Assembly (NCBI GenBank): GCA_944474755.1
Contig: OX104120.1
Location: 20,988,492-21,052,491 of the forward strand
Source of the DNA: Limnoperna fortunei
Taxonomy: Eukaryota > Mollusca > Bivalvia > Mytilida > Modiolidae
Reading direction: 5' to 3'
DNA: 64,000 nucleotides
Part shown: piece after piece, positions 52,540-63,943 of the stretch
Numbering within the stretch: the first letter of the stretch is position 1
Layout of the letters: each line of letters starts with the position of its first letter
Notes under the pieces: generated by a model
What the model saw: only the letters and a program-made list of their open reading frames with translations
Told to the model about the DNA's origin: nothing
The model's database searches: none
Program-made: the position numbers and the translations under genes

Positions 52540-54345
52540 ATATTTTATTAAAAGTGTCACATACACAGCATTACAATTAAAATAATTACAATATTTATAA
52601 AATTAAAATCCAATTTACATACATAAATTAAAATACTGGTGTCCAGCCAAAATCTGGCTTATGAGACACTGTCAAACGTTTATACAAATTAAGACAATAA
52701 AATAAATGTAAATTAAATAAAAATACATACACAATGTTTAAATAAAATCTAAAAGATTGCATATTTCCTGCGGTAAAACATACTATATAGTGATTTAGCT
52801 AAAAGCGGTTGAATCAAATCATTTGTCAAAAGAAATACAAATGTATCTTGCAAAGAAAAATTTGAAAAATCAAATGCAATTTCACCTGCTTTAAGAACTA
52901 ACGTATACCTTAAATCAGAATAAAATTCACAATCTAATAAAAAATGTTTTTCATTCTCAACGCAATTTTTTGTACAATATATACACAAACGATTATTCAA
53001 AGGAACCTATGGCTTGGCGTATCTACCAGTTTCAACTGCCAATGGCAAACAACAACTTCTAAAATTGGATAAAACACGTCGATGTTGTCAATTAGATACA
53101 AGTTTCAGGTACATACTAGTTTCTAAAGTATCTTTATATTCTCTATACACTCTTAGTTTATTACCATTTACATTACTTCTATCATAAACCAGATTTGCAT
53201 ACCATTCTTTTTTATTTCTTCCAATTTATGTTTAATATCAAACATTTTATATGTTTAACAGAATAATTATCATTAATAACACCAGTTAAACCATGTAATT
53301 CTGCACTTTCAATACATTTTTTATCCCAAGATCAAGAACAATTCTTACTCCACATACGAACTTTATACGTTAATCGAAAGTTATAAGTAGTGCTAACACG
53401 TAGAAAAAGGCGAAAAGTTTCAATTCTGAATATTTAGTACTATTAAATCCCACATCACCTTGAACGGAAATGTTTGATGCATTAGACGCAATTCCTAAGA
53501 ACAATCGACAGGGTTTGCACTTCTTTCCAATTTGTATGTCCCCATAATCCAGCACCATAATACAGAACTGGTTCTACTAAAGATCTATACAGTTTTGAGT
53601 AAACATCACAAGACATTCCTCCACAGGCGATAAACTTTGTTTACAGTGCAGACAAAGCTCTACTTGCAGCTTTGATACTTTCACGAACAGAATATTTATA
53701 ATCATAAAACGTTTAGCCCCAAATATCTATATTTAGTGTCATAATCCATAATCGTATCTCCACATTTAAAGATTGTCTTTGATCTAGAAATGTTCTTATT
53801 TCGGAAATGCACCACTTTAGTTTTATCTCGATTAATGCTCCACGTTTTACACCATGCATTCGAACAGTCAAGCATTTTTTGTAATTTTCCCTCGGTCGGC
53901 GCTATTAACGCGATATCGTCCGCATACAATAAAATAGAAATATTCAGATCATCAATGTCTACACCAGCTTTCAAACCTTTTATATCTTCACACAGGCCAT
54001 TAACATAAATAGAGAAAAGTGTGGGAGACAGTTTACAGCCTTGCTTAACTCCATATTGAACTGGAAAAATATCTGATATAAATAATGTCCCAATTTCACA
54101 GAACTTAGTGTTGAGTCATACAACGACTGAATTGCAGTAAGAAATGTTCCACGTATTCCAATATTCATCAATTTATACCATAATAAATCACGGTTTATAT
54201 TGTCAAAAGCTTTTTTACCATCAACAAAAAAAAAGTGTCCATTTTCCTTAGTTTACGATTTTTTTTATAATTGTTGATAACGAATATAAATGGTCAATGA
54301 TTGTGTCTAAATCCGTTTTGTTCCTCCGCTAAAACGTCGTTGCGC
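52540..54345 (-). pseudogene. 5'-truncated LINE, RT fragments to 3' end
   Basis: Reverse strand. An N-terminal RT stretch with MMNIGIRGTFLTAIQSLY (about 54170) precedes ISILLYADDIALIAPTEGKL with intact YADD (about 53930), DKTKVVHFRNK and YRYLGL. The C-terminal knuckle RLCIYCTKNCVENEKHFLLDC (about 52990) ends at 52749. The 3' UTR ends with AATAAAATATTCTGATTC near 52540. There are several frameshifts. The sequence is distinct from the other LINEs, so at least three LINE lineages are present in the window. Confidence 0.85.
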
Positions 54346-54589
54346 TCCAACCACTAAGAGAGTCTTTTATTCAAAATAACAGCATATAGTAACATGTAAT
54401 AGAAGAAGAGGAGTTGAGCTTACAATAGGACTGACGGACGGATTGATGGACTGAAGGACCCGTCAAAACATTATACCCTCCGCGTAGGCACAGGTCCTGA
54501 TGACCTGGTAACAAGCTTTTTCCAACCTTCTCTGCAGTTTTGATCCGTAAAATAAGTTTAATTAAACATTGAAAGGGGAAAATACAAGA

Positions 54590-55075
54590 AACACAATTGG
54601 TTCTTAAATCGGAAATGAGACTCTCAGAGGTGACTATGAGGAACTTTAACAATATGGTCGAAGAACTTGACACAATGTTCCTATTAGTAGAGCACAATTA
54701 TTATAGTTGATATTGTTAACAATAAGCTCAATCTGGAACCTGTAATCTCGGTGGAAGATATCAATCGCTCTTACATAATCGGTGAAATAAAAGGTGGTAG
54801 GGGTCAACTTGTATGTCGCTTCAAGAACTGGAAAATATTTATGTCAAAAAAGAAGCTTACAAACAACCCTGAAAAATATTAATAACCGAGGACCTTACTA
54901 AAACCAGGCAGGCTTTAATGAAGCAACTTTACAACCACCGTAGAAATGGCGATATTAGTTCGTTCTGGACATTTGATGGCAGAATCTTTGCGGTAAAGGA
55001 AGAAGCTGCTGCAAGAACTCTTATTAAAACAAAAGGAGTCATTGATGATTTGATTGCACAGCATTTGCAATTTTA
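54590..55075 (+). pseudogene. LINE ORF1-like fragment
   Basis: Forward frames read LKSEMRLSEVTMRNFNNMVE (coiled coil), then EDINRSYIIGE..RGQLVCRFKNWKIF, a frame change near 54878, and TKTRQALMKQLYNHR..ISSFWTFDGRIFAVK ending at TAA 55073-55075. The pattern of a coiled coil, a central RNA-binding fold and a C-terminal WTFDGRIF block matches L1-type ORF1 (Transposase_22-like) proteins. No ORF2 follows. Confidence 0.68.
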
Positions 55076-55145
55076 ATTTCAGGTTAACAAACATATAAAA
55101 CAGTTAAAATATACAACTATGGTACCTTGCAAACATCCTGCGCAA

Positions 55146-55243
55146 ATTAAGTTTTAGCTATCGCTCGGTATAAAATATTGATAACTATAAGGTCTGACTA
55201 TGTTCTTATTCGCATAGAGCCCGCTCGCAATAATATATTTCTT
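55146..55243. repeat. Half copy of the 6.3-kb hairpin MITE
   Basis: GCTATCGCTCGGT, TATAAGGTCTGACTATGTTC and ATTCGCATAGAGCCCGC match the right half of 6257-6407 in order. Confidence 0.65.
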
Positions 55244-55492
55244 AATTAGTCGTCTGTTTTCAATAAAATTGAAATGTACCGAGAATTTACTTTCTCTCAA
55301 AAATCAGTTTACCTATTAATTTTTATCGTGTATATACTTGACGTTTTCCGCTTTTTGAATTTCAAACCATTTATTGCACTTACAATCTGGCTTACCGTTG
55401 TTCACACCGATCAACCGCCTTGTATCATTTTGGTGAAAAGTAGTATGACACGATGAATAAAGATCTAAACAAGTTAGTTTAAACATATTTAT

Positions 55493-55990
55493 TCATTGGC
55501 AACTTTCATAGGGTAGAAAATAATCAGAATAAAGATTAGTGCGTGTTCGAAGCTTCGCTAAGTTCTGGGACTGTCTGGTGCTGTAACCGTGTTGTTCCGC
55601 TCCTAGATTTGGTAAGATCTCTTGAAGATAATTTGGAATTTCCCTTCTAACTAACTTGTTCAAAAGTATCAGTCTGTGCCCTTCTATCTGAAAGTTTTTT
55701 CCACCCAGTCTCTTCATATAACTTTTCAATAGCTGTCACTTTTGTGTCTCCAGTAACACTTCTAGCAGCTTCTAACTGAACCTCTTCTAATTTTTTTGCT
55801 AAGGGATAAATTTTGATTATGCCAAATGACGTCACCTTACTCCAAAATAGGTCTAATGAACGACATGTATATTTTTTCTAATGTATATCTATCTACAGTA
55901 AATCGTATTGTTCTAACAATATTAGTACGAGCATATGCTTTATTTACAATGTATTCGATATGTATGTGCCACGTACCATTACTTGTTAGA
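55493..55990 (-). pseudogene. LINE RT C-terminal fragment, another lineage
   Basis: Reverse strand: KLEEVQLEAARSVTGDTKVT, then (frame change near 55690) EGHRLILLNKLVRREIPNYL and YSTRQSQNLAKLRTRTNLY. The LE.vQ..AAR.vTG...LY.E.GW..L..RR pattern is common downstream of RT in invertebrate LINEs. The YADD region is missing. Confidence 0.7.
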
Positions 55991-56664
55991 ATTATACCTT
56001 AATGTTTATGATTATTTAAACAATTAATAAGTATACAGGCGACTTTTTTCGAAAGGCTACTTCAAAAACTCGCGTAGTAAAAATGGATTTAGCATATATT
56101 TGTCAATTAACATATTCAATTATTTGACGAAATGCTCATTTTAAATCTGAAAATATATTCCAAATGTACTGGTATGCATCGCAGATAAAAAAAAATAACA
56201 ATTATATAATATATATAATTTGCACAATATATATCAATATAAAGTAAGTTTGTTTAAAAGGACATTATCAAACTTTATTCCGTTGCCAAAAATATTCTTC
56301 TCATTCCAATTTATTAGGAGTTTGAATCGGTTTTGTTAACGTATTTATTGAGATAATGATACGGAATAAACCAGCTCATGTTTTTTATAATAGTGCGATG
56401 AATTAAAGGCCATTGACACGATTTACTGCAGTCGCTAATTTCTGAACTAATAAGTTTTATACTAATGGGGCATTTTATTAACTTTGTGCAACTAATGTTT
56501 GTATATCATTGAACATAACTCAAAAAGTCCACAATTGTTACTATAATAGGACAATGGTATATAAATTCTTGACACAAAAATCAATACGTACGGAAAAAGG
56601 TAATAAGCAACGGAGCAGCACTTTAATTCATCTTAAAACTATAGTGAGGCATTAAGCTATCAGT

Positions 56665-57085
56665 GGCCGTTCGTGTCACTATTGTGGTGTTTCTATCGGC
56701 TTGCTTTTTTCTATCGCGATACTTGTAAAAGCATCGCGATACTTATTAAAAGTATCGCGATAATTGTTAAAAGCATTGCGATACTTTTGAAAAGCATCGC
56801 GTTGCTTATTCAAAGCATTGCAATACTTGTTAAAAGCATCGCGATGAAAAAAACTTTATGCACAGTGTAAAAACTACTCCTACTTTTAAAAAGCATCGGC
56901 TTGCTTTTTTCATCTACCTGACCGGTCGTGTCACAATTGTGATGTTTCTATCGGCTTGCTTTTTTCTATCGCGATACTTGTTAAAAGCATCGCAATACTT
57001 ATTAAAAGCATCGCGATACTTGTTATAAGCATCGCAATACTTTTGAAAAGCAACGTGATGACTTTGAAAAGCATCGCGATGAAAA
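56665..57085. repeat. Two blocks of a 21-bp ATCGCGAT repeat
   Basis: The unit is TTGTTAAAAGCATCGCGATAC or a variant, about six copies in 56715-56850 and about five in 56970-57085. Each block begins with the same CGTGTCAC..TTGTG.TGTTTCTATCGGCTTGC leader (56672 and 56927), so a block of about 255 bp was itself duplicated. Nearly every unit keeps the self-complementary ATCGCGAT. Confidence 0.85.
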
Positions 57086-57488
57086 AACATCATGCGTAAT
57101 CTCTGTTCTTTTCATGATTGATCTGAGAAGGAATACAAAAATGTATATTACCCGCTTATTCCTTAAAGAAACTAGATATCAGGGAGATGGTAACCGTCTT
57201 TCTGAGACCCACTGTAAATAGATTGTGATTTGAAATCAAAAAGAAAAACAACGTATGCCTTAGGCAGGAATTAACAAAAGGAAATATTTTAAGGTCGAAG
57301 TTTGAGGTCAAATGTCACCAATATAAATATCAAACATGTTGCACTCCAATGGTCTTCCTACATGCCCACATATCAAAATGCCTACCTCAAAAGACAAAGT
57401 TTAATTCCCGGACACTCATTTGTCATTCAGTATGCAAAAAAATGATCGGACATAGGTCAAATGGCCAAATCCATGGTACGAAAAATAG

Positions 57489-57831
57489 CAAGGAAACCAT
57501 CGTTCGGAAACCCACGTCCGGTCGCGTTCTCGCTTTGCTGCCACTTACCGGCTGTGGGCATGTATTTTCTCGTTTTCATGAATATTCATTGAATTTAATT
57601 AGCCAATGTGAACGACGTTTATTGGATAAAACTTTTATTAACCGAAAATACATATGTTATGTCTTTTTATTAGTTGCCACGCTTCGCCGGGAGTACAAGC
57701 GACCAATCACAATAGGACATTCGTTATTCATGAACACGAGAAAATATCTCCAAGTGTGCCCACGATCGGTAAGTGGTAGGAAAGCGAGAACGCGACCGAC
57801 CGGACGTGGGTTTCCGACGATGCAAGGAAAC
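57489..57831. mobile_element. 325-bp MITE with 9-bp target duplication
   Basis: Element 57498-57822, terminal repeats CATCGTNCGGAAACCCACGT extending about 100 bp inward. CAAGGAAAC is duplicated exactly at 57489-57497 and 57823-57831. A 9-bp duplication with long inverted ends fits Mutator-like elements. No transposase is present. Confidence 0.88.
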
Positions 57832-57837
57832 CGACTA

Positions 57838-59200
57838 AACAATAAGACCCGAAAGTCAACGGACAATCACAAATCCTGATAAAGATACACATATACAATG
57901 CAAAACAACAAAACACATAAAAGCAGAAATTGATTAACCCGAACCCAATAAAATCCATGGGTACATTCAAGTGCTCCGGACAAGTAAGCCTTGCCTGTCT
58001 CTAATTAGACACCCGCCAATTTACTCATTATCATGTCTAGGAAAAATTCAAATCTAGGAATATGAAAGATTACTTATGACAGCAAAAATGTCCGATCGTT
58101 TTTGAGAGATGGATTTCTCATAGCGTTCAAATAGCGACCATAGAATTTCTGAAGGGATAACATCAACCTAAGTACAATAAACTCTTGTTTATGTAACTTA
58201 GTAGTCAACAGCAGTGAGCTGTCTTAAAATCGGAATACCGATCGCAGAATATAGAATAACGTATATAAGTTGTGAAATTGTACACACTATACGCTGGAGC
58301 TGCTTGAGTGTTGTTATCGATGAACGGGAAGCTGACAATTGGAAAGTTGAAGTCATCACATTTGTCGTACAGTCTAGTTTATAATTTTCCCGTGTCTATT
58401 TCTAGAAATAGGTCTAAGTAGGAGGCACACCTTAGTGTATTGGTGGTGTCTTATTTTCAGATTGAAATCAAATAGTCACCAAATTTACCATTGTTGAGGG
58501 ACAAACCACAATCAATATAGCGGAATTTTACATTAAAGGTCTGCGCCTGAATCTTTTCTTTTTTCTTCAGCAGGCTTTCATCCTCATAATAGTACAAAAA
58601 AAGCAGCACAATTAGTACCAATTGGAATGTCAATAGCCTGTTGAAAAACATGTCCTCCAAACATGACAAATATGTTGTCAATCAGAAAATCTAACATTTG
58701 ACATATTTAGGGTCAATGATGTTATGTCATGACCAATTACCAGGTTGATATCGTCTTATTCCGTTTTTCTTGAAATGCAGCGTTCAATAAAATCTTTAAG
58801 CCTATTTTTAAGTGGCAGAGTTGCGAAAAATCAAAGATCTTAATGCTTTTACACTGGGAAAGAGATCCAGACCTCAAGATGTCTTCCAAGTCGTTTGAGT
58901 ATTTTAATGTACACATTTCATTTTTGCTACTCCAGGAGTGTCACTGTAGTTTTGAAGTCCCGTTTTTATTGTTGTTTAAATAGTAGTCAGGATTATCGAT
59001 AGAGGTGTGACAGTACACTTAGACGATCTTGCGATGAAACGCTTTTTGTATATATGGATTTTTGTGAAGTTTTGGTATCCAATACAATGAGGGGAGATCA
59101 CTGTCTTCAACTTTGATATGGAGACCAAAGGATGCTAACACCGATTTATGATTTTCAAGAATCTCCTCTTTACGAGACACATTGTCTAGTAACTATCTAC
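57838..59200 (-). pseudogene. Decayed reverse transcriptase of the RYIDD type
   Basis: Reverse strand and several frames. DLFPSVKALRSLIF (about 58870) is followed by an IPIGTNCA box (about 58640), then LFLYYYEDESLLKKKEKIQA, FNVKFRYIDCGLSLNNGKFG with the catalytic RYIDD changed to RYIDC (about 58515), and YDKCDDFNFPIVSFPFIDNN with APAYSVY (about 58330). I recall this architecture from an abundant invertebrate RT family lacking a recognisable endonuclease, possibly Penelope-related; the class is not certain. A 3' flank (57838-57970) resembles 62440-62590. Confidence 0.7.
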
Positions 59201-59224
59201 CCACATGCCAAATATCAAAAGCCT

Positions 59225-59345
59225 ATCCGACCGAATTTCGGGCTTTATCCGGGTACTCTGGCTTCTTCCACCTATAAAAACTGGACGGCATCATCCAGCT
59301 GAACAGTTGCTGAAAGTGGCATTGAACACCATCCAAACAAGAAAA
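59225..59345 (+). mobile_element. SINE core and tail fragment
   Basis: ATCCGGGTACTCTGGCTTCT then CTATAAAAACTGGACGGCAT and TTGCTGAAAGTGGCATTGAA. Diverged member of the 268-bp SINE family, head missing. Confidence 0.75.
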
Positions 59346-60180
59346 ATATCAAAGAACGATAAAAAAAGACAACAGAGTTATATACCGGACATGAAATAGT
59401 CAAAAAGCAATGTGACCTTCTGATTCAAATTTCAAAGTTAAAGGTCAGCAGCCATGGCATGCGACACATCGATTAGTTATAATCCACTCATATGCCAAAT
59501 TTCAAAAAGCCTACCTGAAAATAAAAGGTTATAGCCCAGACACGATGTGTAATGAACACAATAAATCCTGAATATAGCATTACAAAAATTACTACGCTAC
59601 TATGTACACATCACATTAACGCAGATGTCAAATGCAATATTCATGCATTAATCTTGTTTTAAACTATTTAAAATTTATAAAAACAAACAGACAAACAAAT
59701 ATATTCGATTATTTTAAAAAAAGCGACAGAGTACAAAAATGCATTAAATTACTACATTTTAAATCACTAACTTTGAAATTTTGCTTCACTTCTTTTCGGA
59801 AGACACTGATACAAATATCACGATGAACTCGTGTATTTGACAAGAACTCGTAATTTAAAGACTAGACAAAGCGAACAAATGTAACTTAAAAAAGAAAAGC
59901 AAACATTAATTTTTACAAAAACCTAAGTTCTCAAAAAGGTAAGCGGTTTTTTTACATTATAAACTACACATAGCGTCCTATTGTTTAGTTGTATAAGTTA
60001 TGAATAAGACAATTTCGATACATAAAGAAAAATATTGCTCTTCGTACGGTACAGATAAACTATGTAACACATGCCTTTTATTCATCAAGCTCTTTATATA
60101 AAAAAAATGTCTTAATGGTAGATATAATTTTACTGTGTAGAATGATTTAAAAAATATTGTTTGTATTATATTTTTTTCAT

Positions 60181-60340
60181 GATATAACCAACCATTTCAA
60201 CATGCTTCTCCTCCACAGTATGGATACCCTAATCCACAACAGACTTCTATGTCATACCCAACTGCAGGGCCGCAGGGATTTGGTACGCCTGATAGCCGTA
60301 CAATCCAAAATACATGTATATGCCACAATCACACATGTGA
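60181..60340 (+). pseudogene. Cysteine/tyrosine-rich protein tail exon, copy 3
   Basis: Paralogous to exon 4 of the intact gene (50762-50898). It reads GA TAT AAC CAA..., giving YNQPFQHASPPQYGYPNPQQ, and it contains a PPQY motif. The splice acceptor is lost (TTTTTTTCAT instead of TTTCAG). A one-base deletion near 60291-60295 shifts the end of the frame; in the shifted frame the ancestral-looking end and TGA are at 60338-60340. AATAAA follows at 60392-60397. About 80 bp of the preceding intron is also homologous to 50665-50760. No membrane exon was seen between 50.9 and 60.1 kb. Confidence 0.8.
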
Positions 60341-60399
60341 TGATCTGTTAACTAGACTTTTAGTAGTGTACATTCTTATTTGTAATGTTTTAATAAAAT

Positions 60400-60885
60400 A
60401 ATGCATCGATTACAAGGTTTTATAAATAAAAGGTGTCATAAATATTTAGTTTTGTCTTTATTATGTAACATTCTAAAAACATGTTTAAGATATATAAAAA
60501 TATATTTGTTAAAAATATTTCATGATTTTTTCATCGTAACAAAACACTTAGTGTTTTATTAACGTTAGTACTCGACCTAACCATCGTAAAGATAGAACAG
60601 TAGTAAATGTTTTGGCTATAGTCGAAAACAAGAACATTTCTGTGATTTGCATATTTTTCTAACATTCCTCAGCATTTACCTGGACTAGTAAGTTAATAAA
60701 CTTTCACTCATTATATAAAAAAGATATGCCATATATATCCGTGACAAATTCCTTTTTTCGCTAGTTAGAACATTTTGAGACGCTCCAACTTTTATATGCA
60801 ATTTCTAATGCAATGAATGTAAAAATACTACATTGTTTAAAAAAATTACTAAAATTTTATATCTTGAAATTTTACCACTTTTTAA
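60400..60885. other. Non-coding stretch
   Basis: AT-rich sequence between two converging gene ends. Nothing else was recognised. Confidence 0.4.
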
Positions 60886-60888
60886 AAC

Positions 60889-61130
60889 TTTATTTATGCA
60901 GGAGCTTACAGCTAAAATTGTACAAATCTAACCACTATTGACCAAATCAGAACACAACGTAGTATTCAGTGTACTTTATGTAGGGGTACACAATCTGGTA
61001 ACCTGTTAGTGGTACACATTTACTTCCGTGATACCTACAAACAAATACGTGGGGGCATTCTGGAAATTCCCATTTGTACTCATATTTCTCGTCGATTGTT
61101 TTAAATGTGTTTAAATGTCCAGGTTGATTT
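60889..61130 (-). CDS. Candidate terminal exon of a small Cys-containing protein
   Basis: On the reverse strand a pyrimidine-rich stretch and CTATCAAG acceptor precede an open stretch (61130-60947) of 60 residues ending in TGA. It contains ECPHVFVCRYHGSKCVPLTG (C-x5-C-x6-C) and a Tyr-rich end, YPYIKYTEYYVVF. A canonical AATAAA (reverse complement at 60889-60894) lies 52 nt after the stop. Acceptor, compact ORF and polyadenylation signal together suggest a true last exon. Upstream exons were not established; the frame at 61512-61748 is a possible but weak partner. Family not recognised. Confidence 0.42.
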
Positions 61131-61149
61131 CTTGATAGGAAAACAAAAA

Positions 61150-62385
61150 CTACATACAATATGTTAGTAATTAAAATAATTAAATTAGTCCCTGCGCTGT
61201 AGACGTTTTCTCATTTTCTTACTGCTTTTTACCCTTGAGGTCGTGGAAAAAAACAAGATTGTCTAAAATTTGAACGATATAGCAGGTTCCGAAATTTGAT
61301 AAGTCATAGTCATGATATGCGTCCTCCAAATAATTACCATACGCATGGATAAAGATTCGGTTCGAATCTTGTGTGAAATTTAAAAACCAATGAAGACTTG
61401 TCTTGTCACAGGAATATTAATAATTACGTGGATTGCATTATTTATGGGTACTATAAAATATTATTTGTTTTTAACATTATCAGTCTCTTTTTATTTCTTA
61501 TTTTTATCAATTTAATCAAGTGTAATAGTAAAACAGAATACGGACCAACTAAACGAAAATGTAAATATTGTCATAATTAGTCGTTCTGCTGGAATAAACA
61601 TACACATAAGCTTCAACATCGGCGATATGCTTATAGTTTGGATATGTTTCTTGTATTTTCCATCCTCTATGTTCAATTTAATATATTTTTGCAGATCAAA
61701 ACTCAAAATATAGTCAGGATTAGTAGTAGCTTTTTGCCAAGTCATCAACAGTGATATGGCCGGGACAAATATACAGAGATTATTAGAAATAAAAAAATAC
61801 CAATGCCAAAAGACAAGTTGCTAGCTATATATACTCATTAAAGATTTTTTCAACAGATGCTTAAATTGTACAAAAAGGACAAACCAAAAGCTCCTCTTTT
61901 CATCTAGGCCATAAGCTTAGAGACTCTTACAGAAATGTTTTATGGATTTCTAAAGAAAAAAAGGAAACGCACAAGAAATGAATTTATTAATAGAAATAAT
62001 AAAATTTTATTAATCATACTCCAAACCCATAAACTATTTCTTAAGCAAAACATAGTAATAGGTAGTTGGAATCATACATGATGTCACAAACAACATTTCA
62101 TTCATGAAAAAGAAGAAACTACGCGAGCAGACAATTGAATTGTAACAATACCAATCGATAATTGAACAGCTTCTAATATTATTATAAATGTGATTTATGA
62201 CAAACTTTGGTGCAAAACATCGTATAAATTTCTTATATTACCTATGGGTAATGATAAGAAAATCTCACAATACTCTTGTTTGGTCATTAATTCAGATACC
62301 TAGTTTTCTTACTACAGCTTCACTGTTTCTACATAGTTTCTCAAGCAAAACAATGAAAATACAAAAACTGTAACTACATATTCAT
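61150..62385. other. Mostly non-coding, possible weak exon
   Basis: The reverse-strand ORF 61512-61748 (WQKATTNPDYILSFDLQKYI) might be coding but has no recognised family. The rest shows nothing. Confidence 0.3.
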
Positions 62386-62439
62386 ATAAACCAAACTACA
62401 GCTATTGTGCCTATAAGAAAATTTGCAAAAGCAGCATAA

Positions 62440-62600
62440 ACAAGAGCCGAAAGTCAAGAGACGATAATAAATCCGGATTATGAGAAACATAAACGAACAC
62501 GAAACAAAAACCAAAACTCGAGTAGCCTTAACAAAAACAAAACCATACGTACACTCATGTACTCCGGCGGGTAATCTGCCTCTATCTGCCTTCAATCACG
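62440..62600. repeat. Repeat flank shared with 57.84-57.97 kb
   Basis: GAAAGTCAAGAGACGATAAT through GTACTCCGGCGGGTAAT parallels GAAAGTCAACGGACAATCAC through GTGCTCCGGACAAGTAA at 57.85-57.99 kb. Probably the non-coding end of the RYIDD-type RT element. Confidence 0.5.
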
Positions 62601-62859
62601 TTACTTTGAGACTTACTAGTCTGAGAGGCTGAGACAAGTCTAAAACATCAGACACCGTAAGTTAGAGATCCGTGAAGTGATCTTTACCTATACCGCTTAC
62701 CACTCCTTAGTTTTACTTTTATGTTTCGTTCTATGTCTCTATAAAATAATCATTATTTTGCAAGCAGTTCTGTCTTTGTCTTCAAATTGCAAAGGTTGAG
62801 TGATTGGATGGTTTTTAAAGTCTGCTTTAGCAAATTTTTTTTTCAGATATATCGAGGAT

Positions 62860-63030
62860 TTGGGGAATATAAGGTGAAAACCCCAACCTTCTGTAGAAAA
62901 ATTGGTAATCATTCAGTTAAAATTAGAGTTCAGCACACATTTTATGCCATTAGACTCGAACCTGCAGTATCGGTGTTGACGGGCATATGATCAATAGTAG
63001 ATTAACTACACTTGGCCACGGAGTCCTTCG
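62860..63030 (-). mobile_element. Diverged SINE, reverse orientation
   Basis: Contains ACTCGAACCTGCAGTATCGG and GATCAATAGTAGATTAACTA, the complements of the B box and head of the 268-bp family, with the core decayed. Confidence 0.65.
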
Positions 63031-63034
63031 GCGT

Positions 63035-63425
63035 TTTGAAATATGGCGGTATTTAAATATTGATGGCGCGATTTTCCATACTAAAATTGGACCTTAATTA
63101 GAACGGAAATGGACTTTAGGAACAATCGATTTTTGTCTATTCGAAATCCTCCGGGTAATGTCGTCTGCAGTTAAGGCGGGAAAAGTCTCGCGGTTTGTCC
63201 GAGTACCATTGAATGTCACGAAAGCAGTCAAACATTTATAAACAACACATGATCCTTTTAGAAACAAAAACGGCTGACTTATTATATAAAATTACCGTAG
63301 CAAAAGTCAAGGACAATTTGCAACAAGTAAACAAAGGCATAGTATAAAACATTAACAGGTTATCGTATGTACATTTTTTTACTGGATTTTCAAAATAAAA
63401 TGATAAAATATGGAGTAATTAAAAA
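63035..63425 (-). repeat. Dispersed repeat, uninterrupted copy
   Basis: Reverse complement of the 51.33-52.17 kb repeat, reading through the TTAA at 63171-63174 where the other copy carries the MITE. Confidence 0.85.
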
Positions 63426-63559
63426 AAATGCCAGCACAAACTTTTTCCCAAGGTGTGCGGTATTTAGTGTATAGATATAATGATATTAATCATAACAACA
63501 CTACTTTATACAAATAATACATATGGAATGCAATATTTCGCTCCACCAAAGAGCTTCAT

Positions 63560-63900
63560 CTTGAACTGACTGAATGAAAAGGAAGGTAATAACACAATAT
63601 CAAACACCGATGAAACTGTCAAAATTATGATCCACAAATCATCATCAAGTCCGAGAAACGGCAAACTCCAAAACCAACAACCAAAAATATAGTAACTACA
63701 GCAATGACCCTGACTTGGAACAGGCATTTCAAAAGGTGCTTTCAACCAGGTTTTATGACATGCCAAACCTTTCGCTTCCATTACTGTAGTATATAGTTGG
63801 TTATATACCACTAGTCAGTAATAGGTGTACCCAACAATCATCGTAGCAGATCCACTGTACACTGAATTCAAAAATTAGGAAAACTATCTGCAATAATTCA
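63560..63900. repeat. Dispersed repeat related to 12.9-13.08 kb and 2.1 kb
   Basis: GATGAAACTGTCAAAATTAT, then CTACAGCAATGACCCTGACT and TTGGAACAGGC, parallels 12930-13080. 63800-63895 is the reverse complement of 2108-2216. Confidence 0.5.
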
Positions 63901-63943
63901 AATATTTGAAAATATTTTTGTTGTTCACTTTACAGCAATTTGG

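Noticed and set aside
54485..54510. CTGATGA at 54.49 kb as a hammerhead core
   Set aside because: No GAAA or closing stem pairs follow at a suitable distance.
57349..57879. 176-residue forward ORF
   Set aside because: It runs through a MITE with inverted ends and into flanking repeat; no protein similarity was recognised and the frame crosses element borders.
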